64,000 nucleotides of DNA from MB1-2 sp046566065. Its GTDB lineage: Bacteria > Actinomycetota > CADDZG01 > WHSQ01. Numbering within the stretch: position 1 is the first letter of the stretch; every line of letters begins with the position of its first letter. Below the pieces are notes generated by a model. That model was not told the DNA's origin. It saw nothing but the letters and a program-made list of their open reading frames with translations, and searched no databases. A program made the translations under genes and the position numbers. The stretch is from NCBI GenBank assembly GCA_046566065.1, contig JBKHXK010000006.1, positions 1 through 64,000 of the forward strand, given 5' to 3'. Shown one piece after another: positions 1 to 11,159 of the stretch.

Positions 1-2
1 CC

Positions 3-392
3 ACGTCGACCCATCGTGACGATGGTCTTCGGTTGAGCGACGTCTGGATCGCGGCCCCCGTTCGCTGCGCACCGCCTGCCAACAAACCGACCGTCGACGA
101 GCGGGATACCTGCTTCCCCTACCTCGTGCGCGAGCTCGGCTTGCTGCCCGGTGTGCGCGTTCTGGTCGCGCTGGGGGGTTTCGCCTGGGACGCGGGCCTG
201 CGCGTGGCGGCCGCGCTGGGCGAGGTCGTCCCACGGCCCAAACCACGCTTCGGGCATGGGGCCGAGGCCCTGCTGGGGCGCTACTCGATGGTCGGCAGCT
301 ACCACGTCAGCCAGCAGAACACCTTCACGGGCCGCCTCACCGAGGAGATGTTGGACGCGGTGTTCCTCCGGGCCCGAGAGCTGGCCGAAGCC

Positions 393-401
<9 letters not shown>
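3..401 (+). CDS. Uracil-DNA glycosylase, family 5 (UdgB-like), 5'-truncated
   Basis: C-terminal part of a family 5 uracil-DNA glycosylase, which removes uracil and other deaminated bases from DNA as the first step of base-excision repair. The gene starts before the window; the frame is open from base 3. Visible family signatures are VRCAPPANKPT followed by an ERDTC segment (one of the Fe-S cysteines lies here), a VLVALGG strand, and the substrate-loop motif GSYHVSQQNTFTGRLT near the end. The stop overlaps the 3' end of the convergent gltB by 9 nt. Family assignment rests on the two motifs and is firm; the N-terminal catalytic motif cannot be seen. Confidence 0.85.
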
Positions 402-4823
<4,422 letters not shown>

Positions 4824-4854
4824 GAACAGCCTTTCGTCCGGGTCCGGAGGCACG

Positions 4855-4882
4855 AAAAAAGGCGCCGCCGGAAGCGAGCGCC
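4855..4882 (-). terminator. Intrinsic-terminator-like hairpin in the gltB leader (possible attenuator)
   Basis: Read on the minus strand, a GGCGC...GCGCC stem with a bulge and an inner 3-bp helix is followed at once by six T (4855-4860). It lies between the presumed promoter region and the gltB start, about 32 nt before the chosen GTG. Nothing else on the minus strand upstream needs terminating, since the neighbouring transporter genes run the other way. A terminator in a leader suggests transcription attenuation of gltB; no leader peptide or known riboswitch is evident. Confidence 0.5.
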
Positions 4883-4941
4883 GTTGCTCTCCTATGGAAG
4901 TAGCTGCAGCCTATCGAAACCGACCGGGGCGGAGCAATCAC

Positions 4942-4960
4942 CGAGGTTAGGCTGCCCTAA
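4942..4960. promoter_or_regulatory. DtxR/IdeR-type iron box between gltB and the iron transporter
   Basis: The 19-mer CGAGGTTAGGCTGCCCTAA matches 15 of 19 positions of the classical IdeR/DtxR consensus TTAGGTTAGGCTAACCTAA, with a TTAGG-N4-CCTAA palindrome core. It lies about 60 bp upstream of the start of the ferric-iron-binding lipoprotein gene and overlaps a possible -10 (TAAGTT, 4958-4963). A DtxR-family regulator is encoded 5.5 kb away. Expected effect: repression of iron uptake when iron is sufficient. The site could also affect the divergent gltB. Confidence 0.75.
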
Positions 4961-5023
4961 GTTAAGGGCGCCGAAGTGCTAATGTTCGGCCGACCGAAGA
5001 TTCCTATCCACGGAGGTTCCACC

Positions 5024-6061
5024 TTGAGGTTGCGGGCATTGGGGCTGTTGGCGGCGGTGCTGCTGGTGGCCGGAGCGTGCGGAGAGGGCGAGGCGACGCC
5101 CGAGACGGACCAAGCAGGAAACGCCGAGACCCAGACGCTGACGGTGTACTCGGGCCGCGAAGAGGAATACGTAGAGGGCCTGTTCGAGTCGTTCGAGGAG
5201 TCCTCGGGCATCGATCTGGACGTCCGCTACGGCGACTCGGCCGAGCTCGCGGCCACCCTCGTCGAAGAGGGCGACTCCTCGCCCGCGGACGTCTTCTTCT
5301 CGCAGGACGCCGGGTCTTTGGGCGCGGTTGCCGACGCCGGCTTGTTCGCCGAGTTGCCCGCCGAGGTCCTCGAGCCCGTCGATGACAGATTCGAATCTCC
5401 CGAAGGCCTGTGGGTGGGCACCTCGGGTAGGGGGCGCGTGGCCGCCTACAACAGCGAGACCGTCAGCGCGCAAGAGCTGCCGGACGGGATCGAAGGCTTC
5501 ACGGATCCGTCCTGGAAGGGACGGATCGGCTTCCCCCCGACGAACTCCTCGTTCCAGGCATTCGTGGCCGGGATGATCGCGACCGAGGGTGAAGAAGCGA
5601 CCCGTTCGTTCCTCGAGGGCCTGCTGGCGAACGAGCCGAAGTTCTACGAGGACAACGGCGCCACCACTCGGGCGATCGCATCGGGCGAGATCGAGGTCGG
5701 CTTCGTGAACCACTACTACAAGTACGAGGTGGAGCACGAGGAGGGCGAGGAGATCCCCGTCGAGAACCACTTCTTCACGGGTGGGGACCCCGGCGCGCTG
5801 GTCAACTGCGCGGGCGTCGGGATCCTTGCCGGCTCTGAGAACGCCGAAGCGGCGCAGACCTTCGTCGAGTTCCTGACGAGCGAAGAGGCTCAGAGCTATT
5901 TCGCCGAAGAGATCTGGGAGTACCCGGTGATCGATGGCGTCGAGCCGAGCGTGGACCTCGTTCCCTTGGACGAGATCGAGTCGCCGGACATCGACCTCTC
6001 CGACCTCGGCGGTCACCTCGAGCCGGCACTGAACCTGATGGCCGAGGTGGGTCTCCTGTGA
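5024..6061 (+). CDS. Ferric-iron ABC transporter substrate-binding lipoprotein (FbpA/FutA-like)
   Basis: Extracytoplasmic iron-binding component of an FbpABC-type uptake system. The N-terminus is a lipoprotein signal: a basic start, a hydrophobic run of L/A/V and the lipobox-like VAGAC, after which Cys is lipidated. The mature part opens with LTVYSGREEEYVEGLF, typical of the FutA/FbpA family, and contains the NHYYKYEVE tyrosine cluster expected to ligate Fe(III). I chose the TTG at 5024: CGGAGG ends 7 nt before it and the signal peptide then starts correctly; the in-frame GTG at 4976 would add 16 odd residues and has no ribosome site. First gene of a three-gene operon under the iron box at 4942-4960. 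About 345 residues, normal size. Confidence 0.9.
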   Translation: MRLRALGLLAAVLLVAGACGEGEATPETDQAGNAETQTLTVYSGREEEYVEGLFESFEESSGIDLDVRYGDSAELAATLVEEGDSSPADVFFSQDAGSLGAVADAGLFAELPAEVLEPVDDRFESPEGLWVGTSGRGRVAAYNSETVSAQELPDGIEGFTDPSWKGRIGFPPTNSSFQAFVAGMIATEGEEATRSFLEGLLANEPKFYEDNGATTRAIASGEIEVGFVNHYYKYEVEHEEGEEIPVENHFFTGGDPGALVNCAGVGILAGSENAEAAQTFVEFLTSEEAQSYFAEEIWEYPVIDGVEPSVDLVPLDEIESPDIDLSDLGGHLEPALNLMAEVGLL

Positions 6062-6076
6062 TGGCCGGGGGCTGAC

Positions 6077-7708
6077 GTGGCGCGCGCAGCGTCGGTGTCC
6101 GAGGCAAGAACAGCACGGTGGGCCGTGCGCACCCCGCACGGCCTGCTGCTGTTGGCGCTGCCGGTCTGCGCGGTCATGCTGCTCCCGATCGGGTACCTCC
6201 TGGTGCGCGCGGCCGAAGCCGATGCGTCCAGCTGGGACCTGATCCTCCGGGCGCGAACGATCGAGCTTGCGGCGCGCAGCATCGGGCTCGCCGTGGCGGT
6301 CACGGGGGCCGGGGTCGTCATAGGCGTTCCGCTCGCGTGGTTGACCGTTCGCACCGACCTTCCCGCCAAGAGGTTGTGGGCGGTGCTTCTGTCTCTGCCG
6401 CTGGTGATCCCCAGCTACGTGGGAGCTTTCGCTCTGCTGGCGGCGTTCGGCCCCCGCGGGATGCTGCAGCAGGCGTTGGAGGGGCCGTTCGGGGTCACGC
6501 GCATCCCGGATATCTCAGGGTTCCCCGGCGCGTTCATCAGCCTGACCCTCTTCACCTACCCGTACGTGTTCCTGTTGGTGGCTACCGCTCTCAGGGGACT
6601 CGACCCCTCCCTCGAAGAGGCCGCGCGCAGCCTCGGACGCTCTCGGTGGAGCACGTTCCGGTCCGTCACGCTGCCCATGTTGCGTCCATCGATCGCGGCA
6701 GGAAGCCTGTTGGTCGCGCTGTACACACTGCACGACTTCGGCGCCGTGTCTCTCATGCGGTTCAACGTGTTCACGCAGGCGATCTATCTGCAGTACAAGG
6801 GCGCCTTCGATCGGACGCCGGCGGCGATCCTGTCTCTCATGCTGATCGCGCTGGCGCTGGCCGTACTCACGCTGGAACGGCGCGCTAGGGGGCGGGCCCG
6901 CTACCACCGGAGCGGCGCGGGCTCGGCGCGTCCCCTTCCTCCCGTCCCCCTGGAAAGGTGGAAGTGGCCGGCCTTCGCGGGCTGCGTGGCGTTGACCGTG
7001 ATCGCCTTCGTTGGGCCGATCTCGGTCCTGGTGTTCTGGCTCGCACGAGGGATCACGATCGGCAACGAGCCTGTGATCGCGTGGGCGGCCGCGGGTGGCT
7101 CGATCGTTGCGGCGGCTGGAGGAGCCGGGGTCGCTCTGATCGCGGGCCTTCCGATAGCGCTGCTGTCGGCTCGCCATCCGGGCCGCTGGTCGGGGGCCGC
7201 GGAAGCCGTCTCCTACTCGGGGTTCGCCTTGCCGGGCATCGTCGTGGCCCTGGCGTTCGTTTTCTTCGCGGCGAACTTCACGCCGGCTCTGTACCAGAGC
7301 CTTCCGCTGGTGGTGATCGCCTACACCGTCCTCTTCCTTCCCCAGATGACCGAGCCCTTGCGCGGTTCGCTGATGCAGGTGGGGCCTCGGATCGAGGAGG
7401 CGGGCCGCGCCCTCGGGAAGTCGCGGTCGAAGGTCTTCCGCTCGTTGACCGCGCCTTTGATCTGGCGTGGGGCAGCGGCCGGAGCCGCACTCGTCTTCCT
7501 GACCGCCATGAAAGAGCTTCCGGCTACGCTGTTGCTCCGTCCCACCGGTTTCGAGACGCTTGCGACGCGGGTGTGGACGGGCGCGGCCGCCGGTCTCTAT
7601 TCGAGAGCGGCGGGACCCGCGCTGATGCTGATCCTGATCTGCAGCATCCCCCTGTACGTGCTGGCGCGGAAGGTGGAGGTCGATCGCGTGGAGGTGAGAG
7701 CGGAATGA
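6077..7708 (+). CDS. Ferric-iron ABC transporter permease, two fused permease domains (FbpB-like)
   Basis: Inner-membrane channel of the iron transporter. The 543-residue protein holds two consecutive binding-protein-dependent permease domains of about 250 residues each, the arrangement typical of FbpB/SfuB. Each has an EAA-type loop contacting the ATPase: LEEAARSLGRSRWSTFRSVT in the first half and IEEAGRALGKSRSKVFRSLT in the second. Around a dozen hydrophobic segments are visible. The GTG start at 6077 is 15 nt after the binding-protein stop. The 3' end overlaps the ATPase start by 4 nt (ATGA), so the two are translationally coupled. Confidence 0.93.
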   Translation: MARAASVSEARTARWAVRTPHGLLLLALPVCAVMLLPIGYLLVRAAEADASSWDLILRARTIELAARSIGLAVAVTGAGVVIGVPLAWLTVRTDLPAKRLWAVLLSLPLVIPSYVGAFALLAAFGPRGMLQQALEGPFGVTRIPDISGFPGAFISLTLFTYPYVFLLVATALRGLDPSLEEAARSLGRSRWSTFRSVTLPMLRPSIAAGSLLVALYTLHDFGAVSLMRFNVFTQAIYLQYKGAFDRTPAAILSLMLIALALAVLTLERRARGRARYHRSGAGSARPLPPVPLERWKWPAFAGCVALTVIAFVGPISVLVFWLARGITIGNEPVIAWAAAGGSIVAAAGGAGVALIAGLPIALLSARHPGRWSGAAEAVSYSGFALPGIVVALAFVFFAANFTPALYQSLPLVVIAYTVLFLPQMTEPLRGSLMQVGPRIEEAGRALGKSRSKVFRSLTAPLIWRGAAAGAALVFLTAMKELPATLLLRPTGFETLATRVWTGAAAGLYSRAAGPALMLILICSIPLYVLARKVEVDRVEVRAE

Positions 7709-8775
7709 GCGAAGAGGTGCTCGCCCTGCGTTGCAACGGGGTCTTCAAGCGCTTCGGCTCCACCGTCGCGTTGGACGGCTTCGATCTTCAGTTGCGCAAA
7801 GGCTCTCTCCTGGCACTTCTCGGTCCCAGCGGTTGTGGCAAGACGACCGCGCTGAGGGTCATCGCCGGGTTCGAGCGCCCCTCCGCCGGCGCCGTGTGGG
7901 TCGGACGGAAGCGGGTCGCGGGGAACGGTGCGTGGGTGGCGCCGGAGAAACGCCGCATCGGGATGGTGTTCCAGGACTGGGCGCTGTTCCCGCACCTGGA
8001 TGTGTGGCACAACGTGGCGTTCGGTCTCGGGCGCGACCAGCAGGACCGCGTCCAAGAGGTTCTAGCGATGGTCGATCTCGTCGGTCTCGAGCGTCGCTCG
8101 CCACACGAGCTCTCAGGCGGCCAGCAACAGCGCGTCGCCCTGGCACGCGCCTTGGCGCCGGGTCCGGAGGTCGTCCTGCTCGACGAGCCCTTCTCGAACC
8201 TGGACGCCACCTTGCGAGCGTCGGTGCGCGCCGAGGTCCGCCAGGTGCTGCGCGAGGCGGGCGCGACCGCGATCTTCGTCACTCACGATCAAGAGGAAGC
8301 ACTATCGATGGCCGATGAGCTGGCGGTGATGGTCGCGGGCAAGGTCGTGCAGGTGGGGGCCCCGCACCAGGTCTATGGGATGCCGGCGAGCGCGTCGGTG
8401 GCGGCTCTCGTGGGAGAGGCGAACTTCTTCAAGGGGATCGTGCGCGAGCAGGTCGCCATGACCCCGCTCGGCGATGTGGCCGCTCCCGGGCTCGCCGACG
8501 GTCCGGTCGAGGTCATGGTGCGGCCCGAGTCGGTCCGCTTGGTCCCCGACGATGAGGCGACCGGACGGATCGTCGACGCCGAGTTCTACGGACACGACCA
8601 GTTGGTCCGGGCTGCGCTCGGCGACGGCACGACCCTCGAGGCTCGCTTGCTGGGTCCCCACCCAGAGCTCTCGATCGGCTCTCGCGTGAACACGAGGATC
8701 GTCGGCGGGGTCCACTTCTTCCGCGACGGCCACCCGGTTCTGGCGGCCGCCGATAACTCGGAACGCCCGCGCTGA
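7705..8775 (+). CDS. Ferric-iron ABC transporter ATP-binding protein (FbpC-like)
   Basis: Energises the iron transporter. Standard ABC ATPase features: Walker A GPSGCGKTTALR, Q-loop MVFQDWALFPHL, signature LSGGQQQRVALARAL, Walker B VVLLDEPFSNLD, switch His in FVTHDQEEA. The C-terminal ~120 residues (VEVMVRPESVRLVP onward) form a TOBE-like regulatory domain common in FbpC/MalK-type subunits. 356 residues. The start is the ATG at 7705, in the ATGA overlap with the permease stop; open frame upstream in this phase is permease shadow. Last gene of the operon; ferritin follows about 100 bp later with its own ribosome site. Confidence 0.93.
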   Translation: MSEEVLALRCNGVFKRFGSTVALDGFDLQLRKGSLLALLGPSGCGKTTALRVIAGFERPSAGAVWVGRKRVAGNGAWVAPEKRRIGMVFQDWALFPHLDVWHNVAFGLGRDQQDRVQEVLAMVDLVGLERRSPHELSGGQQQRVALARALAPGPEVVLLDEPFSNLDATLRASVRAEVRQVLREAGATAIFVTHDQEEALSMADELAVMVAGKVVQVGAPHQVYGMPASASVAALVGEANFFKGIVREQVAMTPLGDVAAPGLADGPVEVMVRPESVRLVPDDEATGRIVDAEFYGHDQLVRAALGDGTTLEARLLGPHPELSIGSRVNTRIVGGVHFFRDGHPVLAAADNSERPR

Positions 8776-8881
8776 CGGCGGAGGTTCGGTCTCCGGTAGA
8801 GGGTTCGTTCGGTGCTCCTAAGAGGTCATCGCCCCTGGTTCGCGCTAGCCTCGTCGGACACAACCCACAAGGAGGAACGCC

Positions 8882-9388
8882 ATGATCCCGAAGAAGATCG
8901 AAACCGCGATGAACGAGCAGGTGCAGAAGGAGTTCGCGTCCGCGTACCTGTACCTGTCCATGTCCGCTTGGGCCGACGCGAACTCGTGGCCCGGGATGGC
9001 CGCCTGGCTGCGCGCTCAGTGGGAAGAAGAGATCGCGCACGGGATGAAGTTCTATTCGTTCATCACCGACCGCGGGGGCCGCGTCGAGCTGAAGGCCCTC
9101 GAGGCGCCGGAGTCGAAGTTCTCCTCTCCGCTGGACATCTTCGAGCGCGCTCTCGACAACGAGCAGAAGGTCACGGCCTCGATCAACGACCTCTACGAGC
9201 TAGCGCAGAACGAGAAGGACTTCGCCTCCTACCCGCTCCTCGACTGGTTCGCGAGTGAGCAGGTAGAAGAGGAGAGCAGCGTGGGCCAGATCGTCGACGA
9301 CCTCAAGCGGGTGGGTAACAGCGGCGAGGCCCTGTTGCTGATCGACCACCGCCTGAGCACCCGCAACACCGCCGCCCACGACCACTAA
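8882..9388 (+). CDS. Non-haem ferritin
   Basis: Iron-storage protein forming a hollow 24-subunit shell that oxidises Fe(II) and stores ferric mineral. The 168-residue sequence keeps the ferroxidase ligands at the same numbers as E. coli FtnA: Glu17, Glu50, His53, Glu94, Gln127 and Glu130. There is no haem-binding Met pattern of bacterioferritin. ATG 8882 has a strong ribosome site (AAGGAGG). It sits right after the iron-uptake operon, so uptake and storage are encoded together. The 106-bp upstream gap holds no convincing iron box. Ends before a clear terminator. Confidence 0.95.
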   Translation: MIPKKIETAMNEQVQKEFASAYLYLSMSAWADANSWPGMAAWLRAQWEEEIAHGMKFYSFITDRGGRVELKALEAPESKFSSPLDIFERALDNEQKVTASINDLYELAQNEKDFASYPLLDWFASEQVEEESSVGQIVDDLKRVGNSGEALLLIDHRLSTRNTAAHDH

Positions 9389-9407
9389 CCGTTCTGGGTT
9401 AACTGGT

Positions 9408-9428
9408 GCACGTCTGAGCGTGCTTTTT
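9408..9428 (+). terminator. Rho-independent terminator after ferritin
   Basis: Perfect stem GCACG / CGTGC with a 6-nt loop followed by TTTTT, 20 bp after the ferritin stop. It separates ferritin from the convergent BNR-repeat gene. Confidence 0.85.
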
Positions 9429-9442
9429 CGACATCAGAACGA

Positions 9443-10444
9443 CTAGAGCCCGATCAGGGTGCGGTGGATCGCGTCGAAGGTGACCGGATGACGGGTCCAG
9501 GTCTCTCCGGAGTCGGTCGTTTCCCACAGCTCACCGTCGGCCAGGCCGGCGAGAAGGTAGCCCGGCCGGGCCGGGTCGGACAGCATCGCGTACGGCATGT
9601 TGGCGAGCGGTTGGGGCAGTCCGCCGGCGAGGCGGGTCCAGCGCCCCTCGCCCTCGCGACGGAAGATCGCAGCTCGAGCGTTGCCGTCCGAGTGCGCTTT
9701 CATCGCGCCGGGGGACAGCGAGACGTAGACGCGCTTCGGCTCGGCCGGATCCGCGTTGACGGCCCACCCGTAGTTCAGGTCGAGGCCATCCGCCGGACGT
9801 TCCCACGTGGCTCCGCGGTCTCCGCTCATTGCGAAGCCCGGCTTCAGGACCCCTCCGCCACCCTCGTATACGTGCTTGCCGTCAGGGTGGAAATGAAGCG
9901 AGTGGCAGTCCCGGCACGATCCCTTCAGATGGTTGCTCCAGGTCCGGCCCCCGTCGGTGGTGCGCACCACAGCCCCCGCTTCGATGCCGACCACCACCAC
10001 GTCTGGATCGGTGGGCGAGCACGCCAGGGACTGGACGTATGCGGTCGTCGGCTTCTCCGCCGGTTGCCTCCACACCGCCCGCCCGCGCACGCTCCGGAAG
10101 GACCCGCACTCATTCCACGAGGCCCCACCGTCGTCGCTGCGGAAGATGTGAGGCGGCTTCGTGCCCGCGTAGACCCTCGACGGCTCCGAGGCACAGAAGC
10201 TCAGCGACTTGACGATCGAGCCGTCGAGTCCGGACGGCGCCCAGGTGTCGCCGCCGTCGTCGGAGCGGTAGAGGCCGTCGCCCTGGGTCCCCGCCAAGAG
10301 CGTCCCCTGCGTCGACGTCGCCAAGCACCTGACGTCGAGGTCGGTCAGGTGCTTCGAGAGCTCCCATGCCCCCCCGGTGCCGACCGCGCGCTGGATCCCG
10401 TTGCCGGTGGTGGCGAAGAGGGTTTCGAACCCGCCGGAGGTCAC
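9443..10444 (-). CDS. BNR/Asp-box beta-propeller protein (sialidase/VPS10-like fold)
   Basis: A 333-residue protein made almost entirely of Asp-box repeats: SDDGGDTW, SDDGGASW, TTDGGRTW, SGDRGATW and TTDSGETW, spaced along the chain as in sialidase-type or VPS10-type propellers. No signal peptide and no catalytic sialidase residues are visible, so an enzymatic role is unsupported and a cytoplasmic binding or scaffold role is as likely. GTG start, 4 nt after the stop of the upstream DtxR-family gene, so the two form an operon. Similar genes are often labelled glycosyl hydrolase; I would not transfer that function. Confidence 0.75.
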   Translation of the reverse strand: MTSGGFETLFATTGNGIQRAVGTGGAWELSKHLTDLDVRCLATSTQGTLLAGTQGDGLYRSDDGGDTWAPSGLDGSIVKSLSFCASEPSRVYAGTKPPHIFRSDDGGASWNECGSFRSVRGRAVWRQPAEKPTTAYVQSLACSPTDPDVVVVGIEAGAVVRTTDGGRTWSNHLKGSCRDCHSLHFHPDGKHVYEGGGGVLKPGFAMSGDRGATWERPADGLDLNYGWAVNADPAEPKRVYVSLSPGAMKAHSDGNARAAIFRREGEGRWTRLAGGLPQPLANMPYAMLSDPARPGYLLAGLADGELWETTDSGETWTRHPVTFDAIHRTLIGL

Positions 10445-10448
10445 GATG

Positions 10449-11135
10449 TCAGGCGGGGATCACCCAGAGGTTGTCGCCGAGCTGCTGACCGAGCGAGACG
10501 CGGCTCCCATTCACTTCGAGCGTGCGGGTGCCGTCCGGCCCAACCTCGACGATCTCGAGATCGTTGCCCGGGATCAGGCTGTGCTCCTCGAGGAACTTCA
10601 GCACGTCGTGATCGAGCTCCACGTCTTCGAGCAGCCGGGTCAGCCGGCCCGCCTCGCCGACCTCCATCGTGGCCACCGATCTCAGATCGGACCACGAGAT
10701 GCTGGAGACCGTTCCGGGGATCGGGTTCCCATGAGGACACGTAGGCTCTCCCTCGAGCTTGGACAGGATGGCCTCTTCCACCTCGGGGGTCATGACCTTC
10801 TCCCAGTCCTCGGCTTGCTCGTGACACAGGTGCCACTGGATGCCGAGGATGTCGACGAGCATCCGTTCGGCCAGTCGATGGCGGCGCACCAGCGCCTCCG
10901 CGAAGACCTGGCCCTTCTCGGTCAGGGAGATGTCGCGCGCTCCTTCGACGGTCACGTAACCCTCTGTGACGAGACGTTTCACACCTTCAGAGACGGTCGC
11001 CGGCGCGAGGCCGAGTCGTTCGCCGATGCGAGCCTGGAGCACGCGCCGGCCCTCTTCCTTCAGCTCGTAGATCGCCTCGAGGTACTCCTTGGACGCGGGG
11101 TTCAGATCGCGGAGATCAGGTGAGGGTCCGGCCAT
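10449..11135 (-). CDS. DtxR/IdeR-family metal-dependent transcriptional regulator
   Basis: Metal-sensing repressor, a likely controller of the nearby iron box and transporter. Domains: winged helix (residues ~12-70, helix-turn-helix LAPATVSEGVKRLV), dimerisation/metal domain (~72-145, RRHRLAERMLVDILG then CPHGNPIPG), and a C-terminal SH3/FeoA-like domain. By alignment to DtxR from memory, the ancillary site is kept (His86, Glu90, His105) but the primary site is changed: Met10 becomes Glu17, Cys102 becomes Glu109, His106 becomes Lys113; Glu112 remains. Metal specificity is therefore uncertain (Fe or Mn). ATG at 11135; only 24 bp separate it from the divergent polA. Co-transcribed with the BNR protein. 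Confidence 0.88.
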   Translation of the reverse strand: MAGPSPDLRDLNPASKEYLEAIYELKEEGRRVLQARIGERLGLAPATVSEGVKRLVTEGYVTVEGARDISLTEKGQVFAEALVRRHRLAERMLVDILGIQWHLCHEQAEDWEKVMTPEVEEAILSKLEGEPTCPHGNPIPGTVSSISWSDLRSVATMEVGEAGRLTRLLEDVELDHDVLKFLEEHSLIPGNDLEIVEVGPDGTRTLEVNGSRVSLGQQLGDNLWVIPA

Positions 11136-11159
11136 GGAGCGGATTGTAGTGTCTGACCG

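Noticed and set aside
4895..4902. GGAAGTAG resembling part of a glutamine riboswitch near gltB
   Set aside because: It lies on the strand opposite gltB and the other conserved glnA-motif parts are missing.
4976..5023. Earlier GTG start for the iron-binding lipoprotein
   Set aside because: No ribosome site, and it would put 16 extra residues before the signal peptide. TTG 5024 has CGGAGG at the right distance.
8776..8881. Iron box before ferritin
   Set aside because: CTCCTAAGAGG has a CCTAA-like half, but the second half and consensus spacing are missing.
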